A stretch of 39,373 nucleotides of DNA from an uncultured Prevotellaceae bacterium (GTDB lineage Bacteria > Bacteroidota > Bacteroidia > Bacteroidales > Bacteroidaceae). The DNA lies in contig CACWMK010000024.1 in the NCBI GenBank assembly GCA_902761905.1, positions 1-39,373 on the forward strand. Direction: 5' to 3'. The notes below the pieces were generated by a model, which was not told the origin of the DNA, did not search any database, and saw only the letters and a list, made by a program, of their open reading frames with translations. Below, piece after piece: positions 23,354 through 33,411 of this stretch. Within the stretch, counting starts at the first letter, position 1; each line of letters begins with the position of its first letter. A program made the translations under genes and the position numbers.

Positions 23354-24205
23354 TCAAAGAATCATCTTTTCGATTGGAGTCACGAGGATGCCCTGGGCTC
23401 CCATTTCCTTAAGCTTACCAATAATCTCCCAGAACTGCTTCTGGTCCAGAACGGTGTGAACAGAGCACCACTCCTCGTCGGCCAGAGGGATGATGGTGGG
23501 GCTCTTAAGTCCGGGCAGCACATCGATAATCTCCTGCAGACGAGCCTTAGGAGCATTCATGCGCACGTACTTCTTGTCCTCAGCATCCTTAACGGCCTTG
23601 AAACGGAACAGCATCTGCTCAAGGATGGCCTTCTTGTCGTCGCTCATCTGCTTGTTGCCGATGAGCAGAGCCTCGCTCTTCATTACAACCTCGACCTCGC
23701 GCAGATTGTTGCTCACCAGGGTAGAGCCTGATGACACGATATCGAAGATAGCATCGGCCAGACCAATGCCCGGGCTGATTTCTACGCTACCTGTGATTAC
23801 ATGGATTTCTGCATGGATATGATGCTGTTCGAGGAAATGTCGGAGGATTCCGGGGTAGCTGGTGGCAATCTTCTTGCCGTTGAACCACTCTACACCCTTG
23901 TAGTCGATCTCTTTGGGGATGGCCAGCGAGAGGCGACACTTAGAGAAGCCGAGACGTGAGATGATATCAGCATCTTCGCCACGCTCAACAAACTCGTTTT
24001 CGCCCACTACGCCTATGTCAGCCACTCCACTGGCTACACTCTGTGGGATGTCATCATCGCGGAGGTAAAGCACCTCCAGCGGAAAGTTGGACGACTGCAC
24101 CAGCAAGGTGCGTTTTGAGGCGCTAACCTTGATGTCAGCTTCTGACAGCAGGTTCATGGTGTCCTCGAACAGACGTCCTTTTGATTGTACTGCAATTCTT
24201 AACAT
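23354..24205 (-). CDS. hisG: ATP phosphoribosyltransferase (long form)
   Basis: 283 aa from the ATG at 24205 (MLRIAVQSKGRLFEDTMNLL, the typical N-terminus); an in-frame ATG at 24235 would precede the expected transcript start. First step of histidine synthesis, joining ATP and PRPP. The PRPP-binding region DIVSSGSTLVSNNL is present, and a C-terminal HisG_C regulatory domain (about 210-283, including PTIIPLADEEW and ILVTPIEKM) marks the long, histidine-inhibited, hexameric form that needs no HisZ. First gene of the hisG-hisD-hisC run. Confidence 0.95.
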   Translation of the reverse strand: MLRIAVQSKGRLFEDTMNLLSEADIKVSASKRTLLVQSSNFPLEVLYLRDDDIPQSVASGVADIGVVGENEFVERGEDADIISRLGFSKCRLSLAIPKEIDYKGVEWFNGKKIATSYPGILRHFLEQHHIHAEIHVITGSVEISPGIGLADAIFDIVSSGSTLVSNNLREVEVVMKSEALLIGNKQMSDDKKAILEQMLFRFKAVKDAEDKKYVRMNAPKARLQEIIDVLPGLKSPTIIPLADEEWCSVHTVLDQKQFWEIIGKLKEMGAQGILVTPIEKMIL

Positions 24206-24232
24206 ATTGTTAAATCTAAAAAATATCGGGTG

Positions 24233-24240
24233 CAAAATTA
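24233..24240 (-). promoter_or_regulatory. -7 element of the his genes
   Basis: TAATTTTG on the minus strand, predicted start near 24228, leader about 23 nt to the hisG ATG at 24205. It is divergent from the plus-strand -7 element at 24284-24291, so the two promoters share the intervening 43 bp. I see no histidine leader peptide. Confidence 0.55.
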
Positions 24241-24283
24241 CAACTTTTTCGCGAAATAAGTGTCATTAGTGACCAAAAAGTAG

Positions 24284-24291
24284 TACCTTTG
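24284..24291 (+). promoter_or_regulatory. -7 element of the lytic transglycosylase gene
   Basis: TACCTTTG on the plus strand, expected start near 24296, about 28 nt before the ATG at 24324. The -33 position lacks a clear TTTG. Confidence 0.55.
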
Positions 24292-24323
24292 CACCGTTTT
24301 TACTAACAAAATGCTGCAGATTG

Positions 24324-25457
24324 ATGCAAAAATGGTATAAATATGTCGGTTTTGGCGCGATTTTGCTGTCGCTTGCGTCGTGTTTCGAAAAGAAGCACGA
24401 GGCGATGGTTGCGCCATGGGGTGTGATAGAGGATACCATACCTACCACCGACGAGTTTGATCTGCACGACATACAGACCAGCGGCGAGCTGATAATGGCT
24501 ACCGTGAGTGGTCCACAGACATACTACGAGTATCACGGCAAGTATCTGGGCACGCAGTTCCTTATCTGTCAGCGATTTGCCGATTCGCTTGGCGTGCGAC
24601 TGCGTGTGGAGGTGTATCGCGATAGCTTGGAACTGCTTAAGCGACAGGCTGAGGGCGAGGTTGACATAGTGGCATGGCCCACACCAGGACACATAGATGC
24701 CGATACCGCAAAGAATGACCTGGCCAAGGAGTTGCAGGGATGGTATCACCCCGGACTGATAGCTGCGGTGCAGAAGGAGGAGAACGACCTGCTTACCGTT
24801 CGCAAGGTTAGTCGCCGAATATTCTCGCCCATGCTCGATGCCAAGGGTGGCGTGATATCGCACTACGACCAGTACTTTATGGCCTATGCCCGCGATATAC
24901 GCTGGGACTGGCGACTGCTGGCTGCGCAGTGTTATCAGGAGTCGACGTTCGACCCGCGTGCGGTGTCGTTTGCCGGTGCTAAAGGTCTGATGCAGATTAT
25001 GCCTGGCACGGCCGACCATCTAGGTGTGTCGCGCAGCAAACTATACGAGCCCGAGGCTAACGTCCAGGCAGCGGTGAAGTATATCGGCCAACTGCAGAAC
25101 ACATTCAAGGATATACGTGATAATTACGAGCGTACCAACTTTGTGCTTGCCAGTTATAATGGTGGCGCACACCACATACGCGATGCAATGAATCTGGCCC
25201 AGCGCGATGGAAAGAACCCTCACCGCTGGAGCGATGTGGCACCCTACGTGCTGAAGCTTGCCCAGCCTCAGTATTACAATGATCCTATCGTGAAGTATGG
25301 ATATATGCGTGGATCGGAGACTGTGGATTACGTGCAGCGTATCCGACAGCGACATGCAGGTTATCAGGGGGTGAAGACGCCTCACCTGGGTTTCCACGGC
25401 ACAGGTACACCTCGCAAAGCTGACAAACGCAAAAATAAATACGACCTGAAGGATTGA
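24324..25457 (+). CDS. MltF-like membrane-bound lytic murein transglycosylase (lipoprotein)
   Basis: 377 aa. Lipobox LSLASC with Cys20 indicates a lipoprotein. A solute-binding-protein-like domain (about 45-165, with VDIVAWPTP) is followed by an SLT goose-lysozyme-like domain. That has the catalytic Glu206 in YQESTFDPRAVS, then GAKGLMQIMPGTA and the later VLASYNGG. Such enzymes cleave peptidoglycan glycan strands to 1,6-anhydro-muropeptides. It is shorter than E. coli MltF (about 518 aa) but has the same domain order. The basic C-terminal tail (after about 345) has no known role. The in-frame TTG just before the ATG is a less likely start. Confidence 0.88.
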   Translation: MQKWYKYVGFGAILLSLASCFEKKHEAMVAPWGVIEDTIPTTDEFDLHDIQTSGELIMATVSGPQTYYEYHGKYLGTQFLICQRFADSLGVRLRVEVYRDSLELLKRQAEGEVDIVAWPTPGHIDADTAKNDLAKELQGWYHPGLIAAVQKEENDLLTVRKVSRRIFSPMLDAKGGVISHYDQYFMAYARDIRWDWRLLAAQCYQESTFDPRAVSFAGAKGLMQIMPGTADHLGVSRSKLYEPEANVQAAVKYIGQLQNTFKDIRDNYERTNFVLASYNGGAHHIRDAMNLAQRDGKNPHRWSDVAPYVLKLAQPQYYNDPIVKYGYMRGSETVDYVQRIRQRHAGYQGVKTPHLGFHGTGTPRKADKRKNKYDLKD

Positions 25458-25489
25458 ACACAAAGACTCATAGTTTTTTTAATAATCGA

Positions 25490-25563
25490 ACACAAAGACT
25501 CAAAGGCACAGAGTTTTAATTCTTCAAGAAAAAAATCCTCTGTGTCTCTGTGTCTCTGTGTTC
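25490..25563. repeat. Dispersed inverted repeat family B, copy 1
   Basis: ACACAAAGACTCAAAGGCACAGAG on one side and CTCTGTGTCTCTGTGTCTCTGTGTTC on the other pair as a long imperfect hairpin. The same type recurs at 26059-26122. It lies between convergent genes and may act as a bidirectional terminator or mRNA end. Confidence 0.8.
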
Positions 25564-25601
25564 AGACTAAATATCGAATACCATTCAGAAAATTAATAGG
25601 A

Positions 25602-26045
25602 TTACTTCTGAACGGGAATCTTGTCAACTCTCTTCTGGTGGCGACCACCTTCGAAGGTTGCGGTGAAGAACTCGTCCATAATCTTGCGAGCCATATTGTT
25701 GTCGATGAATCGACCTGGCATTACAAGTACGTTGGCATCGTTGTGCTGACGGATGAGATGTGCAATCTCTGGTATCCAGCACAGACCTGCGCGCACATGC
25801 TGGTGCTTGTTCAGTGTGATAGAGATACCCTCGCCTGAACCGCAGATGGCGATACCAGGATAAACCTCACCACTCTCGATACCCTCGGCCAGTGCATGTC
25901 CGAAGTCGGGATAATCTACACTCGCATCACTCCATGTACCATAGTCCTTTACGGGGTAACCCTTCTCCTCAAGGTACTGGAGCACAAACTGTTTCAAAGC
26001 GAAGCCTGCGTGATCGCAAGCCACTCCTACTGTCTTAACTTCCAT
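25602..26045 (-). CDS. rpiB: Ribose-5-phosphate isomerase B
   Basis: 147 aa, normal for RpiB (LacAB_rpiB family). It interconverts ribose-5-phosphate and ribulose-5-phosphate in the pentose phosphate pathway. Visible: CDHAGFALK (9-17), the active-site Cys in AICGSGEG, the anion-hole residues around NKHQHVRAGLC, and the NDANVLVMPGRFI block. It follows tkt on the same strand with a family B repeat between them, so the two pentose phosphate genes may be co-expressed. Confidence 0.94.
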   Translation of the reverse strand: MEVKTVGVACDHAGFALKQFVLQYLEEKGYPVKDYGTWSDASVDYPDFGHALAEGIESGEVYPGIAICGSGEGISITLNKHQHVRAGLCWIPEIAHLIRQHNDANVLVMPGRFIDNNMARKIMDEFFTATFEGGRHQKRVDKIPVQK

Positions 26046-26058
26046 AGTCGTATAAAAT

Positions 26059-26122
26059 TAAAAACACAGAGACACAAAGGTACAGAGTTTTAAAAATCCT
26101 CTGTGACTCTGTATCTCTGTGT
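26059..26122. repeat. Dispersed inverted repeat family B, copy 2
   Basis: ACACAGAGACACAAAGGTACAGAG pairs with CTCTGTGACTCTGTATCTCTGTGTT around an AT-rich loop. It occupies the tkt-rpiB gap and is nearly the same as the element at 25490-25563. Confidence 0.8.
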
Positions 26123-26132
26123 TGATTATTAC

Positions 26133-28145
26133 TTATGCAAGCAGAGCTTTAACCTGCTTGTAAACATTCTCTCCAGTGAAGCCCAGCTTCTCGTCGAGCA
26201 CTTTGTAAGGAGCAGAGAATCCGAAGCTCTCCAGACCCCATACGGTACCGTCGGCACCTACCAGACCCTCGAGGTTTACAGGCAGACCAGCGGTGAGACC
26301 GAACTTCTTAACGCCAGCAGGCAGGATGCTCTGCTGATACTCCTTGCTCTGGCTGCGGAACAGACCCTCAGAAGGTACGCTCACGATGCGAACCTTAACG
26401 CCGTCCTCGCGGAGCAGCTTGGCACCAGCCTCGAGAGTAGAAACCTCTGAACCTGAAGCAAGCAGGATTACGTCGAACTTCTCGTCTGAACCAGCTACAA
26501 CATAAGCACCCTTAGTAGCCTGGTTGTAGTCGTTGCCCTCGGGCAGCATCTCGATGTTCTGACGAGAGAAGATAAGAGCTGTTGGAGTATCAACGTTCTC
26601 CATAGCCATGCGCCAGCAAACGGTTGTCTCCTCAGCATCGGCAGGACGAACTACCAATACAGAGTTCTTACCATGGTGGTTCTTCAGCTTCTCCATCAGA
26701 CGGATCTGTGCCTCCTGCTCAACTGGCTCGTGGGTAGGACCATCCTCACCTACGCGGAATGCATCGTGAGTCCAGATGAACTTAACAGGCAGCTCCATCA
26801 GGGCAGCCATACGTACGGCTGGCTTCATGTAGTCAGAGAATACAAAGAAGGTACCGCAAGCGGGGATAACACCACCGTGCAGAGCCATACCGATACAGCA
26901 GCAAGCCATGGTGAGCTCGGCTACACCAGCCTCGAAGAATGCACCGCTGAAGTCGCCCTTAACCATATCCTTAGTCTTCTTCAGGAATCCGTTTGTATTA
27001 TCAGAGTTGCTCAGGTCGGCAGATGCGCAGATCATGTTAGGAACCTGCTCGGCCAGCTGACCAAGAACAGTAGCGCTGGCGTTACGTGTAGCGCAACCAG
27101 GCTTCTGCTCAACCTTGCTCCAGTCGATCTTTGGAGCCTTGCCGCTGAACCACTCCTCAAGCTGCTTGGCCTGCTCGGGATGACCCTTAGCCCACTCAGC
27201 CTTCTCGGCGTAGCGCTCAGCTACAATCTTCTTCAGCTCCTCAGCACGCTTAGCGTACATCTCCTTAACCTCAGGGAAGATCTGGAATGGATTCTCAGGA
27301 TCAGCACCCAGGTTCTTCATGGTGTTGATGTAAGCATCGCCACCAAGAGGAGCACCGTGAGTAGCGCAGTTGCTCTCGTAAGAAGTGTTATCAGCCTTAC
27401 GTGCACCCTTACCCATCACGCAGTGTCCGATGATGAGTGAAGGACGCTCCTTCTCAGCCTGAGCCTTCTTGATAGCCTCACGGATCTGATCTACGTCGTT
27501 ACCGTCGATCTTCTGTACATACCATCCCCATGCTTCGTACTTCTTGGCTGTATCCTCGCAGGTTACAACCTCAGTCTTGGTAGAGAGCTGGATATCGTTT
27601 GCGTCGTAGAACATGATGAGATTGTCGAGACCCAGGTTACCAGCGATACGGCCAGCACCCTGAGAGATCTCCTCCTGCACACCACCGTCAGAGATGTATG
27701 CATAGATAGTCTGATTCATCACGTTGCCCAGACGAGCCTTCAGGAACTTAGCGGCGATGGCTGCACCTACAGCGAAACAGTGACCCTGACCAAGAGGACC
27801 AGAGGTGTTCTCGATGCCACGCTCAATCTCGCGCTCGGGGTGACCAGGAGTTACTGAACCCCACTGACGCAGGTTCTTCAGATCCTCGAGAGTGTACTTG
27901 CCGATAAGGCAGAGCTGGCTGTACAGCATTGGAGCCATGTGACCAGGATCGAGGAAGAAACGGTCGCGACCCTCCCATGTGGGATTCTCAGGATCGTAAA
28001 CCAGGAACTCACTGTACAGGGTGTTGATGAAGTCAGCACCACCCATAGCACCGCCGGGGTGACCCGACTTTGCCTTTTCAACCATCGAAGCAGCGAGGAT
28101 ACGGATATTATCCGCTGCCATGTTCATAACTTTGTTGTCGTTCAT
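26133..28145 (-). CDS. tkt: Transketolase
   Basis: 670 aa, full length. Thiamine-diphosphate enzyme of the non-oxidative pentose phosphate pathway. KSGHPGGAMGGADF near the start, the ThDP/metal region (SDGGVQEEISQGAG, then FYDANDIQLS), NCATHGAPLG, the pyrimidine-binding domain with FFEAGVAELTMA and THDAFRVGEDGPTHEP, and the C-terminal domain from about 545 are all present. The gene has a minus-strand -7 element at 28181-28188 and is followed by rpiB. Its cofactor is the product of the thi operon nearby, but no operon link is seen. Confidence 0.96.
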   Translation of the reverse strand: MNDNKVMNMAADNIRILAASMVEKAKSGHPGGAMGGADFINTLYSEFLVYDPENPTWEGRDRFFLDPGHMAPMLYSQLCLIGKYTLEDLKNLRQWGSVTPGHPEREIERGIENTSGPLGQGHCFAVGAAIAAKFLKARLGNVMNQTIYAYISDGGVQEEISQGAGRIAGNLGLDNLIMFYDANDIQLSTKTEVVTCEDTAKKYEAWGWYVQKIDGNDVDQIREAIKKAQAEKERPSLIIGHCVMGKGARKADNTSYESNCATHGAPLGGDAYINTMKNLGADPENPFQIFPEVKEMYAKRAEELKKIVAERYAEKAEWAKGHPEQAKQLEEWFSGKAPKIDWSKVEQKPGCATRNASATVLGQLAEQVPNMICASADLSNSDNTNGFLKKTKDMVKGDFSGAFFEAGVAELTMACCCIGMALHGGVIPACGTFFVFSDYMKPAVRMAALMELPVKFIWTHDAFRVGEDGPTHEPVEQEAQIRLMEKLKNHHGKNSVLVVRPADAEETTVCWRMAMENVDTPTALIFSRQNIEMLPEGNDYNQATKGAYVVAGSDEKFDVILLASGSEVSTLEAGAKLLREDGVKVRIVSVPSEGLFRSQSKEYQQSILPAGVKKFGLTAGLPVNLEGLVGADGTVWGLESFGFSAPYKVLDEKLGFTGENVYKQVKALLA

Positions 28146-28180
28146 AATGAATAATTAATTGAAAAACGTTATTTTGGGCG

Positions 28181-28188
28181 CAAAGATA
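28181..28188 (-). promoter_or_regulatory. -7 element of tkt
   Basis: TATCTTTG on the minus strand, predicted start near 28176, giving about 31 nt of leader before the ATG at 28145. The -33 match is weak. It is divergent from the plus-strand element at 28232-28239. Confidence 0.55.
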
Positions 28189-28231
28189 CAAAAAAACTTC
28201 GAAACAAGATACAGTTTCTTAAAAAAAATCG

Positions 28232-28239
28232 TAACTTTG
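28232..28239 (+). promoter_or_regulatory. -7 element of the nitrilase-family gene
   Basis: TAACTTTG on the plus strand, start expected near 28244, about 22 nt before the ATG at 28266. Confidence 0.55.
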
Positions 28240-28265
28240 CGCCATATATATAATAAGGTGTAGAA

Positions 28266-29051
28266 ATGAAGGTAGCAATTATTCAACACGTGATTCGCCA
28301 GGACGACTTGAACTGGAACTTGCAGCACGTATCAGAGTTGATGGATAAGCAGGCTGGAGCCGACCTGTTTGTGCTCTCCGAAACCTTTGCCACAGGCTTT
28401 ATGGCCGAGGGCTCGGCTGATAAGGCTGGCATGCAGGGAATGATGGCACTGAACTGGATGCAGCGACAGGCAAGCCGACTGAATGCTGCGATAGCAGGCA
28501 GCGTGGCTACCAAGGATGACGACGGAAGGCTGCGCAACCGTCTGTATTTTGTGCGTCCTGATGGCTTTTACGACCACTACGACAAGCGCCACCTGTTTAG
28601 TTTTGCCGGTGAGACCAAGGAGTATGTGGCTGGCGATCGCCGCGTGGTGGTGCATTGGCGTGGGTTCAGTTTCCTGTTGCAGGTGTGCTACGACCTTCGT
28701 TTCCCAGTCTTTTCGCGCAATCGTGGCGACTACGATGCCATCATCTATGTGGCCAACTGGCCCGAGCCTCGTCGCGATGTATGGCAGACGCTGCTCAAGG
28801 CCCGTGCACTCGAGAATCAGTGCTACGTGATAGGTGTGAACCGTGTGGGCAGTGATAGCGCATGCGAATACCAAGGCGACTCTGTGATACTGAATGCCTA
28901 TGGTCGCGCCATCGCTGAGTGTATGCCAGGCAAGGTGGATACAGCTGCAGCCCAATTGGACATGGAAGAACTGCACCGATTCCGTCAGAAGTTCCCGGTT
29001 TTGGCCGATTCTGATGACTTTTTGCTAGCTTCTGAGAAAAAAATCTTATAA
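28266..29051 (+). CDS. Nitrilase-superfamily amidohydrolase, omega-amidase (YafV/Nit2) type
   Basis: 261 aa, usual for the branch. The catalytic triad is visible: Glu39 in LFVLSETFATGF, Lys107 in YDKRHLF and Cys141 in QVCYDLRFPVF. Omega-amidases hydrolyse alpha-ketoglutaramate and similar amides left by glutamine transaminases, a clean-up role in the cytoplasm. The YDKRHLFSFAGE and CYDLRFPVF signatures favour omega-amidase over N-carbamylputrescine amidase. It is a single gene with its own promoter, followed by the thiamine-operon promoter. Confidence 0.88.
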   Translation: MKVAIIQHVIRQDDLNWNLQHVSELMDKQAGADLFVLSETFATGFMAEGSADKAGMQGMMALNWMQRQASRLNAAIAGSVATKDDDGRLRNRLYFVRPDGFYDHYDKRHLFSFAGETKEYVAGDRRVVVHWRGFSFLLQVCYDLRFPVFSRNRGDYDAIIYVANWPEPRRDVWQTLLKARALENQCYVIGVNRVGSDSACEYQGDSVILNAYGRAIAECMPGKVDTAAAQLDMEELHRFRQKFPVLADSDDFLLASEKKIL

Positions 29052-29054
29052 AAG

Positions 29055-29086
29055 TTTGCCTGTTTCGAATAATTTGCTTACTTTTG
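29055..29086 (+). promoter_or_regulatory. Promoter of the thiamine operon
   Basis: TTTG (29055-29058), 20-nt spacer, TACTTTTG (29079-29086): close to consensus. The start near 29091 lies just before the riboswitch. Confidence 0.75.
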
Positions 29087-29105
29087 CAGCGCAAAATTAA
29101 AATAT

Positions 29106-29183
29106 TCGGGGTGCTGAGGCGTTTGCCGAAGCTGAGAAAATACCCATAGAACCTGACACGGGTAATGCCGTCGGAGGAATGTA
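29106..29183 (+). promoter_or_regulatory. TPP (thiamine pyrophosphate) riboswitch
   Basis: The conserved THI-box elements occur in order: CGGGGTGCTGAGGC, GCTGAGAAAATACCC, GAACCTGA, CGGGTAATGCCG, GGAGGAATGTA. The aptamer ends 3 nt before the thiS ATG, so TPP binding probably hides the translation start. No terminator hairpin fits in the gap, arguing for translational control. Confidence 0.95.
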
Positions 29184-29185
29184 AT

Positions 29186-29383
29186 ATGAAAGTAACGATT
29201 AACAACAAACAGCACGAGACGCAAGCTGTCACACTGAGTGAGCTTGCCACCCAATTGCAGTTGCCCGCCAAAGGTGTGGCAATAGCCGTAGATAATCAGT
29301 TGAAACCACGTGGCTCCTGGGGCGATGTTGCCATCCAGGAGGGCGCAAGTATCACTATTATCAAAGCAGCATGCGGGGGGTAA
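29186..29383 (+). CDS. thiS: Sulfur-carrier protein ThiS
   Basis: 65 aa from the ATG at 29186. An upstream in-frame ATG at 29165 lies within the riboswitch and is rejected. Ubiquitin-like fold ending in the essential Gly-Gly (AACGG), which is adenylated by ThiF and thiocarboxylated to donate sulfur for the thiazole ring. First gene of the operon; its stop lies 5 bp before the chosen thiE ATG. Confidence 0.95.
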   Translation: MKVTINNKQHETQAVTLSELATQLQLPAKGVAIAVDNQLKPRGSWGDVAIQEGASITIIKAACGG

Positions 29384-29388
29384 GGGCG

Positions 29389-30009
29389 ATGTTACAGTTT
29401 ATATCTCATTATTCTGATAAGTATAGCTACTTGGATAGCATCCGCATGGCTCTTGAGGGCGGATGCCGATGGATACAGTTGCGTATGAAGGACGCTACTG
29501 ATGACGAGGTGCGCCCTGTGGCCATCCAGGCTCTGCAGTTGTGCCGCGATTATGGTGCCACGTTTATCATCGATGATAGGGTAGAGTTGGTGCGCGAACT
29601 AGGTGCCGATGGCGTGCATCTGGGCAAGAACGATATGCCCATCGCCGAGGCACGACGCATACTGGGCTCCGATTTCATCATCGGCGGCACAGCCAACACC
29701 ATCTGGGATGTAAGGGCTCACTATGCGGCTGGTGCAGATTATATCGGCTGTGGTCCGTTCCGATTCACCACCACCAAGAAGAACCTTTCGCCCGTATTGG
29801 GACTGGATGGTTATCGCCGCATAGTGATCGAGATGCGTGCGGCCCATATCGATATCCCCATCGTGGCAATTGGCGGCATCACCCAGGACGATATCCACCA
29901 CATACTTAACACAGGCATAGATGGCATTGCGCTCAGCGGCACAGTGCTGCGTGCCGACAATCCAGTAGAGAAAATGAAAGAAATAATAAATATAGTCAAT
30001 CATGAGTAA
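29389..30009 (+). CDS. thiE: Thiamine-phosphate synthase
   Basis: 206 aa from the ATG at 29389; an in-frame ATG at 29371 overlaps thiS and would add six residues. It joins the pyrimidine and thiazole phosphates. Motifs: [12 protein letters not shown] (substrate lysine), [10 protein letters not shown] and [10 protein letters not shown] (metal Asp residues), [21 protein letters not shown] and IVAIGGI. The 3' end overlaps thiG by 8 bp. A second ThiE/TenI-like gene lies later in the operon (34542). Confidence 0.93.
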   Translation: MLQFISHYSDKYSYLDSIRMALEGGCRWIQLRMKDATDDEVRPVAIQALQLCRDYGATFIIDDRVELVRELGADGVHLGKNDMPIAEARRILGSDFIIGGTANTIWDVRAHYAAGADYIGCGPFRFTTTKKNLSPVLGLDGYRRIVIEMRAAHIDIPIVAIGGITQDDIHHILNTGIDGIALSGTVLRADNPVEKMKEIINIVNHE

Positions 30010-30775
30010 ATTAGTAATTGCAGGGCGAGAGTTTAGCTCCCGCCTATTTTTGGGTACAGGCAAGTTTAACAATAACGCCCTGATGGCGCAAGCCATCGAA
30101 GTGTCTGGCACTGAGATGGTTACCGTAGCTATGAAGCGCGTAGAACTAGACGATGCCAACGACGACTTGTTGACCCACATCACCCAGAATCCCAAGATAC
30201 AGTTGTTGCCCAACACATCGGGCGTGCGCAACGCCGAAGAGGCTGTGTTTGCTGCGCAGATGGCCCGAGAGGCATTCGGTACCAACTGGCTGAAACTAGA
30301 GATTCACCCCGATCCGCGCTATCTGTTGCCCGACTCGGTAGAGACGCTTAAGGCTACAGAACAACTGGTGAAACTCGGTTTCGTGGTATTGCCATATTGC
30401 CAGGCCGACCCCACGCTATGTAAGCACCTGGAAGAGGCTGGTGCTGCTACAGTCATGCCTCTGGCCGCACCCATCGGCACCAACAAAGGTCTGCGTATGA
30501 AGGATTTCCTGCAGATAATTATCGACCAGGCTACAGTGCCTGTTGTGGTAGATGCCGGCATAGGTGCACCTAGTCATGCTGCCGAGGCTATGGAGATGGG
30601 TGCCGACTGCGTGTTGGTAAACACCGCCATCGCTGTGGCAGGCGACCCAGTAGCTATGGCCGATGCCTTCCGACAGGCCGTCATCGCTGGTCGACAGGCC
30701 TACGAAGCCGGTCTGGGAGCCATCGCCGATTGCGCCGAGGCCTCGAGTCCATTAACAGCGTTCCTTAATGAATAA
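30002..30775 (+). CDS. thiG: Thiazole synthase
   Basis: 257 aa. It builds the thiazole phosphate ring from deoxyxylulose phosphate, ThiS-thiocarboxylate and the dehydroglycine made by Thi[10 protein letters not shown] at the start, the Schiff-base lysine in [33 protein letters not shown] and [21 protein letters not shown] are all present. It overlaps thiE by 8 bp. With ThiH (anaerobic, radical SAM) rather than ThiO, the pathway fits an anaerobe. Confidence 0.96.
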   Translation: MSKLVIAGREFSSRLFLGTGKFNNNALMAQAIEVSGTEMVTVAMKRVELDDANDDLLTHITQNPKIQLLPNTSGVRNAEEAVFAAQMAREAFGTNWLKLEIHPDPRYLLPDSVETLKATEQLVKLGFVVLPYCQADPTLCKHLEEAGAATVMPLAAPIGTNKGLRMKDFLQIIIDQATVPVVVDAGIGAPSHAAEAMEMGADCVLVNTAIAVAGDPVAMADAFRQAVIAGRQAYEAGLGAIADCAEASSPLTAFLNE

Positions 30776-30783
30776 TAATATGG

Positions 30784-30856
30784 CCTACGGATTTTACGAA
30801 TTATACAGATTATATTTCTGACGGAAAAAATCAGTAAAATCCGTATAATCCGTAGG
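30784..30856. repeat. Dispersed inverted repeat family C, copy 2
   Basis: Arms CCTACGGATTTTACGAATTA and its near-complement, matching 21911-21984. It occupies the thiG-thiC gap inside the operon, so it would be transcribed and could set differential mRNA stability. Confidence 0.85.
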
Positions 30857-30864
30857 CAAGATAA

Positions 30865-32460
<1,596 letters not shown>

Positions 32461-32473
32461 AACTCAACTTTCG

Positions 32474-32580
32474 CAAGCCCCGATGTCATCTCGACTAAGC
32501 GAAGCGCATGGAGAGATCTCATGAGAAGTCTTGGACAAGCCAAGCGGCAAAGCCGAGCGCTCGACTACGCTCGACATGAC
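32474..32580. repeat. Dispersed repeat family D, copy 1
   Basis: About 107 bp, complementary to 39006-39120 with few differences. Outer arms ATGTCATCTCGACTAAGCG and GCTCGACTACGCTCGACATG pair imperfectly, with inner CAAGCCAAGCGGCAAAGCC. Spurious reading frames across both copies share the peptide ERSRALGFAAWLVQ, which is how the repeat shows up. Confidence 0.85.
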
Positions 32581-32603
32581 AGCGGCACTTCACAAATTTA
32601 TAT

Positions 32604-33407
32604 ATGATGGAACTTACGAGAGAACAACGGCAGCGATATAATCGCCACCTCATACTCGATGGGTTTGGGGCTGAGGCACAGGGCAGGCTGCTGCAAGCAA
32701 AAGTGCTGATGGTGGGTGCAGGCGGCTTGGGCTCGCCCGTGGCCCTATATCTTGCGGCAGCTGGTGTGGGCACCATTGGCGTGGTGGATGGTGACACTGT
32801 GAGCATCACCAATCTTCAGCGCCAGGTGCTGCACAGCACTCCCGATGTGGGTCGCCCAAAGGTAGAAGTGGCGCGCGAACGTATGCTGGCCATCAATCCC
32901 GACATACAGGTGATAACCTACGAGACCTACCTTAGCGAGGCCAATGCCCTCGAACTGATTCACCCCTACGACTTCGTTATCGATGGCACTGATAACTTTG
33001 CTACCAAGTATCTGGTAAACGATGCTTGCGTGATGTTGGGTAAGGCCTACACGATGGGCGGCATCAGTCGCTATAGTGGTCAGTTGATGACCCACGTGCC
33101 AGGTTCGGCGTGCTATCGCTGCCTGTTTCCTGAGCCTCCAGCGCAGAGCGATGTAGAGACCTGTGCCATGGTGGGTGTGCTGGGTTCAATAGCAGGTATG
33201 CTGGGCACAGTGCAGGCCACTGAGTGCATAAAATATCTGGCTGGCGTGGGCGATCTGCTCACTGATTCGCTGCTCACCTTCGATGCCCTGTCGATGCAAT
33301 GGCAGCGCTATGGCTTTGCTCATCGCGACGACTGTGCCCTCTGCGGCACCAGTCCCACTATCCGTGAACTAAAGGAATACGCTTTTCAACCTTGTAAATC
33401 AAAATAA
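32604..33407 (+). CDS. thiF: ThiF/MoeB-family adenylyltransferase
   Basis: 267 aa. It adenylates the ThiS C-terminus so that sulfur can be added. Nucleotide-binding VGAGGLGSPVALYL (37-50), VDGDTVSITNLQRQ, IDGTDNFATKYLVNDAC, and two zinc-binding Cys pairs (CYRC and CALCG). A further Cys in VETCAMVG is a candidate sulfur-transfer residue. Two adjacent ATGs (32604, 32607) are possible starts. It sits 4 bp before thiH. MoeB is an alternative name, but the thi operon context favours ThiF. Confidence 0.92.
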   Translation: MMELTREQRQRYNRHLILDGFGAEAQGRLLQAKVLMVGAGGLGSPVALYLAAAGVGTIGVVDGDTVSITNLQRQVLHSTPDVGRPKVEVARERMLAINPDIQVITYETYLSEANALELIHPYDFVIDGTDNFATKYLVNDACVMLGKAYTMGGISRYSGQLMTHVPGSACYRCLFPEPPAQSDVETCAMVGVLGSIAGMLGTVQATECIKYLAGVGDLLTDSLLTFDALSMQWQRYGFAHRDDCALCGTSPTIRELKEYAFQPCKSK

Positions 33408-33411
33408 CGAT

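Noticed and set aside
32519-32812. Short frames sharing the peptide ERSRALGFAAWLVQ here and at 39036-39079
   Set aside because: They arise from the non-coding family D repeat.
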